From: Deltaproteobacteria bacterium CG11_big_fil_rev_8_21_14_0_20_47_16
GTDB taxonomy: Bacteria; UBA10199; GCA-002796325; 1-14-0-20-47-16
Assembly (NCBI GenBank): GCA_002796325.1
Contig: PCXA01000015.1
Location: 77,530 to 124,163 of the forward strand
Direction: 5' to 3'
DNA: 46,634 nucleotides
The stretch's first letter is position 1. Each line of letters starts with the position of its first letter. The notes beneath the pieces were generated by a model, which was not told where the DNA came from, made no database searches, and worked only from the letters and a program-made list of their open reading frames with translations. Shown here in pieces: positions 33,127-44,862 of this stretch. A program made the translations under genes and the position numbers.

Positions 33127-33936
33127 ATGACCAAGCGCACCCTCATTTTAGTTCTAACATTCATTATAGTGAGTATGAGTGGAATACCCACCGCTTCCGC
33201 ATTTGCATGGCACCACCGTGTTAAGGAACCCCATCCCACTCATGACTTTGGTATTTCGTTTACGTTTAGCCCCGAAACTATTTGCGAAGCCTGCCTGGAA
33301 ACAGAATTAGGATATGGTAACGCGAGCGGTAACAGTCAAACACCCGCAGTGCTTACCTTTGCACCTAATGGATTTCACAACACCGACATTTCACTCTTCT
33401 TTAACGCAGTCAATTTGAGTCCTGATGGTGTTTCAAATGATACAATTTTACTCGGTAATAATATTAACGTTATTATTCGTCAGCGATTTCTAAATTTTGA
33501 AAATTTGCAAATCACTATTGCACCAACAATCACAGGATATCTACGTGGCTATAGCGGTGCACGATTAGGTGCAACGCTCGATGTCGCACTCATTCGCAAC
33601 TGGTTTCGTTTTGTCATAAACATTGCACCAACTGGTGCTACAAATCCTGCACCCGGCAATCCGTCTTGGCAGATCATCAATGCGTTCAATGTATTTGCAA
33701 ACCTCGCCAAATCACCCATTTCCATGTTTATTGGCGCTCACCAGATGAGCAATCAAACACTATCAAATAGTGTGGGTACAGAAGTAGGAATGATTGTGGC
33801 ACCATGGGATTATGCTCAACTACAAGCTGGCGTTCAGTTCTTGAGTATGAATCAAAATCCATACCAACAAGGTCAAATCCGATTAGTTGTTAATTGGGGA
33901 CGCCTGTATGGCAAACCCGAAGGCACAGACGATTAA
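33127..33936 (+). CDS. Exported protein of unknown function, 269 aa
   Basis: Begins MTKRTLILVLTFIIVSMSG with a clear signal peptide ending about TASA. The mature part is rich in Asn, Ile, Phe and Thr with alternating hydrophobic residues (LTFAPNGFHNTDISLFFNAVN, by its ends; ISMFIGAHQMSNQTLS; GQIRLVVNWGRLYG), suggesting a beta-strand-rich, possibly outer-membrane barrel. ICEACLETELG supplies one Cys pair. Start chosen by the signal peptide; ATGs at 33103 and earlier are in frame. No family recognised. It is divergent from bufABC and 63 bases before the holin-like gene. Confidence 0.65.
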   Translation: MTKRTLILVLTFIIVSMSGIPTASAFAWHHRVKEPHPTHDFGISFTFSPETICEACLETELGYGNASGNSQTPAVLTFAPNGFHNTDISLFFNAVNLSPDGVSNDTILLGNNINVIIRQRFLNFENLQITIAPTITGYLRGYSGARLGATLDVALIRNWFRFVINIAPTGATNPAPGNPSWQIINAFNVFANLAKSPISMFIGAHQMSNQTLSNSVGTEVGMIVAPWDYAQLQAGVQFLSMNQNPYQQGQIRLVVNWGRLYGKPEGTDD

Positions 33937-33999
33937 GTTGCATTTGCAATTTACGGTCTCATTCGATAAGACATTCTTACACCAACCAAGGGAGGCATT

Positions 34000-34242
34000 A
34001 TGAAACTCAATGTTCGCGCATTGGCACTTGCACTGGGAATGGTCTGGGGAATCGGCGTTTTCTCACTGGGCATTATGGCCATGTTTAACTGGGGTGCTGA
34101 TGCCGTTGGTGCATTAAGCTCTGTTTATATTGGCTACTCCCCCACCATTGTTGGTAGTTTGATTGGATTGGTCTGGGCGTTTATCGATGGTAGCGTATGT
34201 GGACTCCTTATTGCCTGGTTTTATAATAAATTTTCTTCATGA
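34000..34242 (+). CDS. Small two-helix membrane protein (bacteriophage-holin-like conserved family)
   Basis: 80 aa: MKLNVRALALALGMVWGIG, then a second helix region with YIGYSPTIVGSLIGLVWAFIDG and LIAWFYNKF. Two transmembrane helices with a short loop. Similar small proteins are widespread in bacterial chromosomes and are often labelled holin-like from topology alone; no phage genes are nearby, so a lysis role is not supported. Start: ATG after GGGAGG. The stop overlaps the start of the phosphatase gene (ATGA), indicating coupled translation. Confidence 0.75.
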   Translation: MKLNVRALALALGMVWGIGVFSLGIMAMFNWGADAVGALSSVYIGYSPTIVGSLIGLVWAFIDGSVCGLLIAWFYNKFSS

Positions 34243-35108
34243 AACACGTTATCCCCGCTGTAATCATTGTCATTCTCCTCGGATCGATTGCAGCGTCAGC
34301 AGCTAGAGCACCCGTCACGTTCATTACATTTGGCGATTGGGGCACAGGTACAAACAGTCAAAAGGAAGTCGCCCAATCTGCAACACGTTATTGCCGTAAC
34401 AATAGCTGCGAGTTTGTTGTGGCACTCGGCGACAACTTTTATGAAAATGGCGTTAAATCCGTCCACGATCCCAAGTGGAAAAACTATTATAAAGATATTT
34501 ATGCCGCACTTAACTTGCCTTTCTATGCAGTGATTGGAAATCATGATGAACGCAATAATGTCGACGCACAAATTGACTATTCAAAAATTGATCCAAGCTG
34601 GCATATGCCCGGGCGATTTTACAGTGCTCGCTTTCCAAATGATACGGCAACTCCAACCATTGAAATTTTTGTGATCAATAATGGTGATCATCAATTGGAA
34701 TCTGCCGAACAGAAATGGCTCTCTCAAGCGCTCGCCAAAAGCCGCGCACGCTGGAAAATCTTGGCCATGCACATTCCAATTATTAGCAATGGCCCGCATG
34801 GAGATGACAGCGCAGATATTAATGATAATCTTATCCCAGTAATTTGTGGCAAAGTGGATGTTGTCCTGGCTGGCCATGATCATGCCTTTGCCCATCTGCG
34901 CGGACCATGGAAAAATTGTGCTATTGATCAGTTGGTTGTGGGTACGGGGGGGAAACATCTATACTCTGTGAATGAAAAGGACCCGCGTGTCTTATCAACC
35001 GGTTCATTTTTTGGGTTTGGATGGTTTGAAGCAACCGATAAAAAATTAGTTTTTCGAATGATTAAAGAGGATGGGTCCGTTTATTACACAACAGAATGGA
35101 AGAAATAG
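34239..35108 (+). CDS. Purple-acid-phosphatase-like metallophosphoesterase
   Basis: 289 aa with a signal peptide (about 1-20). Dinuclear metal motifs in order: FGDWG, LGDNFYENG, IGNHDE, MHIP and LAGHDHAFAHL. This is the TRAP/purple acid phosphatase arrangement (GDWG / GDNFY / GNHD / GHDH), so it is predicted to be a periplasmic or secreted phosphomonoesterase. It starts inside the stop of the holin-like gene (4-base overlap). Its stop codon (35106-35108) is immediately followed, with no gap, by the guaA stop on the other strand. Confidence 0.9.
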   Translation: MKHVIPAVIIVILLGSIAASAARAPVTFITFGDWGTGTNSQKEVAQSATRYCRNNSCEFVVALGDNFYENGVKSVHDPKWKNYYKDIYAALNLPFYAVIGNHDERNNVDAQIDYSKIDPSWHMPGRFYSARFPNDTATPTIEIFVINNGDHQLESAEQKWLSQALAKSRARWKILAMHIPIISNGPHGDDSADINDNLIPVICGKVDVVLAGHDHAFAHLRGPWKNCAIDQLVVGTGGKHLYSVNEKDPRVLSTGSFFGFGWFEATDKKLVFRMIKEDGSVYYTTEWKK

Positions 35109-36647
35109 CTATTCCCATTCAATGGTGGCCGGTGGCTTGGATGAAATGTCGTACACCACACGATTCACACCCTTAACCTCATTGATAATGCGACTGGAAA
35201 TTTTCCCCAGCAGATCGTAGGGCAACGGCACCCAATCTGCCGTCATGCCGTCTTGACTGCTTACTGCACGCACCGCGACCACATTTTCATAGGTACGTGA
35301 ATCCCCCATCACACCCACTGTTTTTACGGGAAGTAATACGCAGAAACTTTGCCAGACATTGCCATACCAGCCTGACGATTTAATTTCCTGCATCATGACG
35401 TCATCTGCATTTCGTAATATCTCCAAGCGATCAGTCGTCACGTCTCCCAAAATGCGAACGGCCAAACCAGGGCCTGGAAATGGCTGCCGCCCAATGAGTT
35501 CTTCGGGCATACCCATTTCACGACCCAAAACCCGAACTTCATCTTTAAACAATTCTCGCAGGGGTTCTACCAATTTAAATCCCATCTTTTCAGGCAAACC
35601 ACCCACATTGTGATGGCTCTTGATTACCGCCGATGGCCCCTTGAATGATACACTTTCAATCACATCCGGATACAATGTACCTTGTGCCAAAAAGGATGCA
35701 TTAGTGAATTTTCGTGCGACCTTTTCAAAAATATCGACAAAGATCGTACCAATAATTTTGCGTTTTGCTTCAGGATCAATCACACCCTTTAATCCCGTTA
35801 AAAAGGTTTCGCTTGCATCCACCATCTCAACTGGAATCTGCAAATGATCACGGAATAACTGAGGTACCTTTTTGCCTTCATCTTTGCGCAACAACCCATT
35901 GTCCACAAAGATACAATGAAGCTGCTTGCCGATCGCTTTATGAATGAGTGTTGCTGCAACAGATGAATCTACACCACCCGATACACCACAAACCACATGG
36001 GCATCACCCACCTGTTCACGAATTTTTTGAATCTGAGTGTCAATAAATGAACTCATGGTCCAATCAGTCTTGCATTCGCAAATTTTAAACAGGAAGTTAT
36101 TAAGAATAGCAGCACCATCGGGCGTATGGCGCACTTCAGGATGAAATTGAATACCATAAACACATCGTGCTTCATCGGCAAATGCTGCAATGGGTGCCCC
36201 ATTACTCTTACCAATCACTTCAAACCCTTTTGGCATTTCCGTGACGTGATCACCGTGACTCATCCACACCGATGTAACAGGACCTGAAATCTTATCGAAG
36301 AGTGGTGACACCCCATCAAAGGTCATTTCGGCGCGGCCATATTCCCGGCTCTCGCCCTTTTCAACCTTGCCGCCCAACGTATGCGCCAACAGTTGCATAC
36401 CATAGCAGATTCCCAAAATTGGAATTTTCAAATCCAAAATTTCAGGTGTTGTCACAGGACTTTCAGCATCGGTAACACTGGCGGGTCCACCTGATAGAAT
36501 GATACCGGTGGGTTCAAAATTGCGAATTTCCGTCATGGTCCATGTGCAGGGATGAATTTCGCAGTACACATGAGACTCACGCACACGTCGCGCAATCAGT
36601 TGCGTGTACTGGGAACCATAGTCCAAAATCAAAATTTTACTGGTCAT
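35109..36647 (-). CDS. guaA: GMP synthase (glutamine-hydrolysing)
   Basis: 512 aa. Converts XMP to GMP with ATP and glutamine. N-terminal class I glutamine amidotransferase (nucleophile Cys81 in [17 protein letters not shown] His/Glu), then an ATP pyrophosphatase domain with GVSGGVDSS and the C-terminal dimerisation domain ending [16 protein letters not shown]. All motifs intact. GTGGAG lies upstream of the ATG. Directly follows guaB (3 bases apart), so the last two steps of GMP synthesis are cotranscribed. Confidence 0.98.
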   Translation of the reverse strand: MTSKILILDYGSQYTQLIARRVRESHVYCEIHPCTWTMTEIRNFEPTGIILSGGPASVTDAESPVTTPEILDLKIPILGICYGMQLLAHTLGGKVEKGESREYGRAEMTFDGVSPLFDKISGPVTSVWMSHGDHVTEMPKGFEVIGKSNGAPIAAFADEARCVYGIQFHPEVRHTPDGAAILNNFLFKICECKTDWTMSSFIDTQIQKIREQVGDAHVVCGVSGGVDSSVAATLIHKAIGKQLHCIFVDNGLLRKDEGKKVPQLFRDHLQIPVEMVDASETFLTGLKGVIDPEAKRKIIGTIFVDIFEKVARKFTNASFLAQGTLYPDVIESVSFKGPSAVIKSHHNVGGLPEKMGFKLVEPLRELFKDEVRVLGREMGMPEELIGRQPFPGPGLAVRILGDVTTDRLEILRNADDVMMQEIKSSGWYGNVWQSFCVLLPVKTVGVMGDSRTYENVVAVRAVSSQDGMTADWVPLPYDLLGKISSRIINEVKGVNRVVYDISSKPPATIEWE

Positions 36648-36650
36648 TAT

Positions 36651-38152
<1,502 letters not shown>

Positions 38153-38169
38153 GCAAACATAGAGACGAA

Positions 38170-41064
38170 TTATTCGCCCCAGCGATGGGTGGTTGTCACA
38201 CCTTGTTGGGTTAAGGTCTGCAGAATAATCGGCGTTGCAGCAATAGAAATACTATGGCCGAAAGGATCAGCTGCCAATTTCAAATGGCCATCACCCAATT
38301 CAATTTCTGAAAGACCAAAGCGCGCTAAAAGTGATGTGCTGCTTCCTGTGAGTGCGCCATTGGGTAGTGCAAAAGATTTGGGAATTGTAATCGCAGGCAA
38401 ACTACTTCCCTCTTTTCCAAATTCACTCAACCCCCATGAAATCAGCGTCCGCAACTTACCCACCAACACGTGGTCCGGCACCAACGTGGTGTTACTCCCA
38501 TCCACAGGCATAATGGTGACATGACTTTCTGGCATCCGCAAATGCGTGACAATCGAAAGCTGGGAGGGGTCTTTTGGATTGGTTTGCACAGCATCCACTG
38601 TCAGGCTCAAAAGCACAGTGAATCGCGCCGTAATAATAGATGTTGGCTCATCCGTTGGGTTTTCGGGAAGTGCCAAAAATTGGATTTCAAGATTGGGTAG
38701 ATCGAAATCCACAATACTCGTACCGGCTTCATCCCGGCGCACACTAAGACGTGGTGCCAAAGTACGATTGGCACGAATGCGGAGACGTAATGGTTGATCG
38801 CCTGCATACATCGGCAGATCAGTTCCAAAAAACTTTTGAACAATGGGTCGCAGATTGCAAAGCGTCGGTGTGGGTATCTTTGCACATTCAGTTGTAAAAT
38901 CAAATCCCAGTAACGCAAAGGTGCTTTCATCCAAATCGATATCCAGCAACCCCTCACCTGGCTGGCCCATTGTTGTTAAGGCCGCCAATGCTTGGTTAAT
39001 CAGGTCTTCACGAATGTTCATGCCAAAGGATTGCTGTTTTGGTGCCAACAAGTTTGCCCCTGCCTGTGCTGCTGAATAATAAAAACCACCACCATCCACT
39101 TGGCTGCTCAGTGATACTTGAATTCCATCTGGAGAGATCCGCAACGAGTCTGCATTCACCTGATTCTTCATGGACCATGTATAGGGATGACCCAGAAAAT
39201 TGAAGTCCTTGGTCATCGGCATGAATGATCGAAACAGCTGAGTGGTTAATAATGCAGACCCATCACAATAAAGTGCTTCATTTAAGGCATCTAAAATTTT
39301 TGAACTAATGATGCCATATTTGGCATCCACATTATTAACGCTCTTGCAAAGGTCTTTGATTTTTTCCGAAAGTAAATTTGAACTACCATCACACATCACA
39401 AACGCGCCCGCGCCATCGATATTGCCCCGAAAATCTTTGGGTTGAAAAATGGCTGGTTGATGCTTGCAATAGCTCTCGTCCTTAAATTGGCAATCATCTT
39501 CGGGTGCTGTCAGTAACGCCAATGACTTCTCACCTTTATTCACAACAACAAATTGTGGTTGAATGCGAAGCGACTTAAATCCAATCTTCAGAGGAATAAA
39601 GTTGTCGGCATCTTTGTAATAATTCGCCTTAATGGTCACACCTTCCAATGTCACATCCATGGACAAGCGGTTATCCTCTAGCTTCACATCATTGACATAG
39701 GCATTTGCAATTTCTGGATTTTCCGTCACCGACAATGTCGTCTGAGATTTTTGACCTACCGTACAACCCGGGATGTCGCCACGCACCTGACGCTGCAATG
39801 TCACCATGTCGGATTCAGAAGAGTCAGGCGTTGCAGGCTTGGGTGGACCCAACAGTGATGACACAAACGCTGCAAAATTATCTGATGTAAGAAATGCGTT
39901 CACCATGTTTGGCAATTCACGATTCAAAACATCCCCATCCACACGCATGGCAATCGCAGATGGAATCCAGTCTTTGGCCCAAACAGCGCGGCCCCACCCA
40001 AAGGTGTAGCGAAATTCGCGGCCCGTTTTATCGCCGGGCAGTCGAATTCCCATTTCATTAATACCCACAGCAGGAGATTTATCGACACTGTACTCCCCAT
40101 TTTTGGGGCAAATTTTTTGAACACGCGTTTTCTCGCCTGTCTCAGGATTCACTACAACTTCGCGGTTCCATTCCAACTCCACCTCACCGTCGCAGGTTGG
40201 CGATACAGTGTTGGGTTTCCAATTGGCAATTTTGAACCGCAACTTGCCAGGTGTCGTATCAATCCATTCAACAGTTGGATCCAATTTGTTGTATGCCACT
40301 GTTTGCGTATGCAAAACTTGTGAAGGTTCCACAGCAGCGCTCGACACCTTGACTGTTAATACGTTACTCCCATTACCCAACGGCATACACAGTGAATACA
40401 CACCCTCTGCACCCACATTGCTGCGACGCACAACAGTTGCACCCGATGACACTTTATTTTCAACTTCAATGGTTGTGGCGCCGGTTTCAGATCCAATCAA
40501 ATCACAATTTTGTACTGCACCTGATTTGGCTTGGTCGCGACAGGATTTTTCAAGATCAACGGTAACTTCTACATGATCCGCATCGGGACTGGCCTGAGAT
40601 ATATTCACAGCAGATGCCGTCATATCGTGAGGCTTTTGGATACGTGCCACACGCGCTGAAATCATTTGGGGTCCACCCACCAATCGCATGGCCTGAATCA
40701 CCACGGTGTAGCTGCCCAATTGTGGCAAGGGCACCGCAATTTCAAATGTGCCATCTGCCAACAATGATTTCTGAGTATTAATATGTGTCACTGATTTGCT
40801 GCGGTCATTTTGCACATAGGCCAAGATACCTGCAGCTGCACCCCCCTTAATTGTTCCTGTGATCACGGTGTGTCCTGCCACAACACCTGAGGGGGACTCA
40901 TCCAAACACAGATCCAGCTCGCAGCGCTTAATGTGAAGTAATGGTTTGGCCTGACAGGTTTCAACAGGCGCCTTGTCTGGGACCGCAACGGAGTCCGTGG
41001 CAGCCCAAACAGGGCTGCCCAGCAAAATCCCAACAATCCCAATTATGGAAATAGGTAATTTCAT
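38170..41064 (-). CDS. Large exported protein of unknown function, 964 aa
   Basis: From the ATG at 41064 (GGGG five bases upstream): signal peptide MKLPISIIGIVGILLGSPVWA. A run of Ig-like beta-sandwich segments with regular Cys-containing loops (VDLEKSCRDQAKSG, SPTCDGEVELEWNR) occupies the first ~400 residues. The C-terminal half (about 450-964) has alternating hydrophobic strands and motifs such as GFKSLRIQPQFVVVNKG, DLPNLEIQFLALPE and LSEIELGDGHLKLAAD that resemble the BPI/TULIP lipid-binding fold; this is a pattern impression, not a homology result. Probably periplasmic. It is divergent from the 1225-aa lipoprotein. Confidence 0.75.
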   Translation of the reverse strand: MKLPISIIGIVGILLGSPVWAATDSVAVPDKAPVETCQAKPLLHIKRCELDLCLDESPSGVVAGHTVITGTIKGGAAAGILAYVQNDRSKSVTHINTQKSLLADGTFEIAVPLPQLGSYTVVIQAMRLVGGPQMISARVARIQKPHDMTASAVNISQASPDADHVEVTVDLEKSCRDQAKSGAVQNCDLIGSETGATTIEVENKVSSGATVVRRSNVGAEGVYSLCMPLGNGSNVLTVKVSSAAVEPSQVLHTQTVAYNKLDPTVEWIDTTPGKLRFKIANWKPNTVSPTCDGEVELEWNREVVVNPETGEKTRVQKICPKNGEYSVDKSPAVGINEMGIRLPGDKTGREFRYTFGWGRAVWAKDWIPSAIAMRVDGDVLNRELPNMVNAFLTSDNFAAFVSSLLGPPKPATPDSSESDMVTLQRQVRGDIPGCTVGQKSQTTLSVTENPEIANAYVNDVKLEDNRLSMDVTLEGVTIKANYYKDADNFIPLKIGFKSLRIQPQFVVVNKGEKSLALLTAPEDDCQFKDESYCKHQPAIFQPKDFRGNIDGAGAFVMCDGSSNLLSEKIKDLCKSVNNVDAKYGIISSKILDALNEALYCDGSALLTTQLFRSFMPMTKDFNFLGHPYTWSMKNQVNADSLRISPDGIQVSLSSQVDGGGFYYSAAQAGANLLAPKQQSFGMNIREDLINQALAALTTMGQPGEGLLDIDLDESTFALLGFDFTTECAKIPTPTLCNLRPIVQKFFGTDLPMYAGDQPLRLRIRANRTLAPRLSVRRDEAGTSIVDFDLPNLEIQFLALPENPTDEPTSIITARFTVLLSLTVDAVQTNPKDPSQLSIVTHLRMPESHVTIMPVDGSNTTLVPDHVLVGKLRTLISWGLSEFGKEGSSLPAITIPKSFALPNGALTGSSTSLLARFGLSEIELGDGHLKLAADPFGHSISIAATPIILQTLTQQGVTTTHRWGE

Positions 41065-41150
41065 GGTTACCCCATTGTCGGCAGGCCGCCAAAAAAGTTG
41101 CGCGCCCCTTTTGGGGCAATTCACGCACCGCGCCATAACCCACACAACTT

Positions 41151-41179
41151 TTGACCCGAGCTGCCGAGAATAGCCTAGA
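41151..41179 (+). promoter_or_regulatory. Candidate promoter of the 1225-aa lipoprotein, short leader
   Basis: TTGACC (-35), 17 bases, CCTAGA (weak -10); the -10 ends 5 bases before the ATG at 41185 and no Shine-Dalgarno is present. A GCCCC/GGGGC hairpin (41104-41117) lies between the two divergent genes. Confidence 0.35.
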
Positions 41180-41184
41180 CCCTT

Positions 41185-44100
41185 ATGAGATATATACGCC
41201 CCATCTATTATATATGCGTTGTGACGCTCCTGGCGGCCCTATTACCTGCCTGTGGCGGCAAGGATTTCATACCCCGCTACTTTCCGGGCAGCGAAACCGA
41301 GACCAACGGATCAATCGATGCCCCCGCAACCCCTTTGCCGGGTGGCAATTGCACCATTAAATTTAATGCCAGCCTGTGTGTGGTATTAAAGCGCGGCACC
41401 ATGAGTTATGGTGCCGAAGGTCAGGAGAAACTCTGCGTCGACGACCTGCCCCCTATTGCCATTCAAGTGCAAGGTATCAAGGCCACACTGCGTGGCGACG
41501 AATTCCCTGACATTGTTGTTTCAGGCCATGGTCTGCCAGTACCCATCACCATCAACGGTAAGGGCACAACCGATGGTAAAGACAATATTGGTTCAGGAGC
41601 CGTAGACAGTAGCGGTAATATCACTTTGGAAAATTTTTCATTCTTTGTTGCCGCTTTGGGCAAGACCGGAAAAATTCCCAATCTGACACTGACCACTGGC
41701 GTTGCAGAAGGCACAGATGATCTGCCCGACATTCATGGATCACCTGCCACCGGCAACAGCATGACCCTTGTGGGCAGTACAGTATTGGGATCCATTATCC
41801 CAGCAGCTGACAAATACTTTTTGGACTCTACACTCCAAATCACATTCGCGGGTAAGATTGATCCCAAATTATCCGAATGCGGTGGCGTGGGCAGCGGACT
41901 TCCCACAACGGTACAAGTCACCAAGATCACCACGGATACCGATCGTCGCCAACACGAACAACTCATTCCCAATGGCACCCAGATGGAAGTGGCCACCAAT
42001 GTGTTGATTCCAGACACCGATGCCGATGTGGGCCCGCAATTCGAAGGCAGCAGCAAATTCCGTATTCGCAACATTAGCAAGCAAGCCATTCCACTACAAA
42101 TTCCACCCATTGTGGGCTCATTCCACATCCGCCCCATTAACGGTGAGATGACGGGTTCTCTACCATCACAACAATCGATTGTGGTGCAAGTCACGTTTAG
42201 ACCCGTTATCAAAACCGCACCCGGCACTGTGACGGAATCACTCAGCTTGGGCAGTGACTATTTCTCACTGGTGGGTGTGGCACGCCTGCAAGGTGGTGTT
42301 CCCAGCATTCATGCCATGGATAGCAGTGGTAAAATTTCTGACAACACCACGAACACACTCATATTTGCAGATGTCCCAGTAACGCCTGCCACACAACAGG
42401 CCTACTTTCAGTGCACAACTGTGAGTTGCGATGGCAACGCCACGCCCACACACTGTCAGCCCTGCCTGGATGTCGCGACACAATCCTGCCAGCTCCTGAC
42501 AATTGATCAAAACCAATTGCCCATTGGGGAAGTAGATAAATCATGTCTGTTGTTACGCCCCGGCGCCAAACCATTCCAAGGGATTAACATGATGGGCGGC
42601 ACCATGGGTAATAGCACCAAAACCATTGTGATTCGCAACACGGGAACAAAAGAGTTAACCATTACATCTGTGGCCATCAAGGACATTGCCAAGAGCCATT
42701 CCACTGCGCAATTCAAAGTCAGCCCCAGTGCCATTTATGTGGGCAAAGATCCTTCAGTTGTGGGCCATACAGCACCACAAAAGCTGCCCATAAAACTGGC
42801 CCCTCATTCTGATATCGCTGCTTATATTGTGGTGAGCTACACACCCACAGACTTGTTGAGTACGGCAGATGATGTCGTTGGTAATACGGCACTCGATCAG
42901 GCATTATTGTTGGTGCGTGTTGAATCATCGCCATCCCAGCAAAGCACAACCCGCATTCAACTGCGTGGCACAACAACTGTTCATGAAGTTCCCCCATTGG
43001 AAGTTCACTTTGTAACAACGACTGGCGACAAGATTCGTGGCAATGACTCTGACTTCCCCATCAAGGGTATTATCTCGACAACTGAAAATGCGTCGGTTGC
43101 CGTTTACACGAAGCTTTCAAATCTGGCTGAAAAATCCATGCGCATCACCAATGTTGATCTATCGGGTGATGATATGGGTAACTTTGACTGGCTTGATAGC
43201 AGTGAAAAGATCAATGCCATTCAAGAATCTGAACGCTGCTTCACATCCAAAACCCCTGTCGCCATTCACCCCAACGGTATTGATTTGCATCCTCATGGCA
43301 ACACAACAGACAACATGCCACTTTTAGGTTGTGTTAATTTCCATCGGGATCCCAAAAAAGGTGATGCCAAGCAGCAATTTGAAACAGTTCTATCGGTAAC
43401 CGCAGTTGACTTGGATGCCAAACAACAACCAGCAAAGCGCGCAGATGGCTCACTGGCCGAATCCAAAATCAAAATTTTGGTTACAGCAACCATCAACCCA
43501 CGCAAAGGTAAAATGGTATTCCGCTTGACACAAACCATGTCCATCCTGGCCACAGACCCACCATCAATGGCGTCTGTTGCATCATCTGATGAAATTGATG
43601 CCCTGATTAAGGCTGGTCGCGCCAAAGAATCCGATCGCTTCGTCTTTTTGGGTGCTATGATTTTGGATCCATTTGATGAAATGACCGTTGAAAACGAAGA
43701 TGGCTCAGTTTTGACTGGACAGAATGATGACATTACAGGTGTCTTCCGTGCCATTGACACACGCCCATCTACATTCACAGGCAATGACACCCTTTTTCCA
43801 TACACCAGCCTGCTATATGATGGCATGGCACCCGAAGGAAAACGTGGCATCTTCTTTGACTATCCCCAGGACAAAATGCCCGACAATTTCCAAAGCAGCG
43901 GATTGCGCATCTATACATCTGCGCTGTCATGGCCAGGTCCACTAGAAGCAGATCCTGAAAACATTCCATATCAGATTTCAGAATGCCAACAGGTAGACCC
44001 GTGCGAACGTGGCTATATGTTAGGCACGGGGCCTGATGATATTAATAAACATCGTGGTGTCTGCGCATTCTTCTACGCATCAGCTGGCAGTTGGGATAGC

Positions 44101-44862
44101 CCCGGTATGCACAATCAGTCTGCCGACTATCCTGATGGCTCACGTGACAACATGTGCAAAAATAGAAGTGAGCGTCAGCAGCTCAATTCACTCAAGGGTA
44201 AATATTCAACCAACGGACAATTGATATTTGCAAATAATGGGCTACGCTTCTGGGGCCCCACATATGTGCATAATATTGCCAATACATTGGATCGCAAGCC
44301 ACCCGCGCTGGATGAAGTGTTTCATATTACCTTCACCACTGATCCGCTGGTCCCCAAAGCAGAAGGTGCCCAATATGATTATTTGCCAGAGGAACGTCTG
44401 GATTTATCAAAACTGGATCACATGGTAAATTTGACTGACACCAGTAATGGGGGCCACCCTGTCTGTGCCAAGAATACTCAGAATAAAGTCATAGGTGATA
44501 CCCGTTATAGTTCCTGGAAATATTTTGCGCCACTTTTGGTCCAAGACAAAGAAGGAAAGATACCCGCGGGCTGCCCTGACGTTGGAAATTCCTTTGCGAA
44601 AGAAGGCGCACGCGCCTATCTGCGCGGCCGACCTGTGGACCCCGTCACGGGCGTGTTCTCTGTTGTGGCGGTTACCAAATTTGGCAAGGATGAAGACTTA
44701 ACCTCTGTATTCAAAGATGTCTCACTGTTCGTTGTTCTGAATGGTTGGCTCTGTGACCCAGAAGGCAGTGAGGCTGAAGGCGAAGGCGCAAAATGCTTTG
44801 ATCCCAAATTCAACGAACGCGATGCCATGTCCCAAATTAGCTTAATGAAGGAGGGGCAATGA
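41185..44862 (+). CDS. Large lipoprotein of unknown function with ASH/Ig-like repeats, 1225 aa
   Basis: Signal peptide with lipobox LPAC (Cys23). Around residues 285-370 and 470-560 are segments of the abnormal-spindle-like / choice-of-anchor D type: SSKFRIRNISKQAIPLQIPP... and KTIVIRNTGTKELTITSVAI..., followed by QQSIVVQVTFRP-type strands. Further Cys pairs (VSCDGNATPTHCQPCLD) suggest disulfides, consistent with export. The C-terminal third (about 760-1225) has no recognised fold. Lipid-anchored at the envelope surface (inference). The stop overlaps the next gene by 4 bases. Confidence 0.75.
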   Translation: MRYIRPIYYICVVTLLAALLPACGGKDFIPRYFPGSETETNGSIDAPATPLPGGNCTIKFNASLCVVLKRGTMSYGAEGQEKLCVDDLPPIAIQVQGIKATLRGDEFPDIVVSGHGLPVPITINGKGTTDGKDNIGSGAVDSSGNITLENFSFFVAALGKTGKIPNLTLTTGVAEGTDDLPDIHGSPATGNSMTLVGSTVLGSIIPAADKYFLDSTLQITFAGKIDPKLSECGGVGSGLPTTVQVTKITTDTDRRQHEQLIPNGTQMEVATNVLIPDTDADVGPQFEGSSKFRIRNISKQAIPLQIPPIVGSFHIRPINGEMTGSLPSQQSIVVQVTFRPVIKTAPGTVTESLSLGSDYFSLVGVARLQGGVPSIHAMDSSGKISDNTTNTLIFADVPVTPATQQAYFQCTTVSCDGNATPTHCQPCLDVATQSCQLLTIDQNQLPIGEVDKSCLLLRPGAKPFQGINMMGGTMGNSTKTIVIRNTGTKELTITSVAIKDIAKSHSTAQFKVSPSAIYVGKDPSVVGHTAPQKLPIKLAPHSDIAAYIVVSYTPTDLLSTADDVVGNTALDQALLLVRVESSPSQQSTTRIQLRGTTTVHEVPPLEVHFVTTTGDKIRGNDSDFPIKGIISTTENASVAVYTKLSNLAEKSMRITNVDLSGDDMGNFDWLDSSEKINAIQESERCFTSKTPVAIHPNGIDLHPHGNTTDNMPLLGCVNFHRDPKKGDAKQQFETVLSVTAVDLDAKQQPAKRADGSLAESKIKILVTATINPRKGKMVFRLTQTMSILATDPPSMASVASSDEIDALIKAGRAKESDRFVFLGAMILDPFDEMTVENEDGSVLTGQNDDITGVFRAIDTRPSTFTGNDTLFPYTSLLYDGMAPEGKRGIFFDYPQDKMPDNFQSSGLRIYTSALSWPGPLEADPENIPYQISECQQVDPCERGYMLGTGPDDINKHRGVCAFFYASAGSWDSPGMHNQSADYPDGSRDNMCKNRSERQQLNSLKGKYSTNGQLIFANNGLRFWGPTYVHNIANTLDRKPPALDEVFHITFTTDPLVPKAEGAQYDYLPEERLDLSKLDHMVNLTDTSNGGHPVCAKNTQNKVIGDTRYSSWKYFAPLLVQDKEGKIPAGCPDVGNSFAKEGARAYLRGRPVDPVTGVFSVVAVTKFGKDEDLTSVFKDVSLFVVLNGWLCDPEGSEAEGEGAKCFDPKFNERDAMSQISLMKEGQ

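Noticed and set aside
34000-34242. Prophage remnant suggested by the holin-like protein
   Set aside because: No endolysin, structural or integrase gene nearby; similar small membrane proteins are common in ordinary chromosomes.
43293-43850. 185-aa minus-strand reading frame inside the 1225-aa lipoprotein
   Set aside because: Antisense to a long coding frame with a clear signal peptide; Ser/Ala-rich shadow composition.
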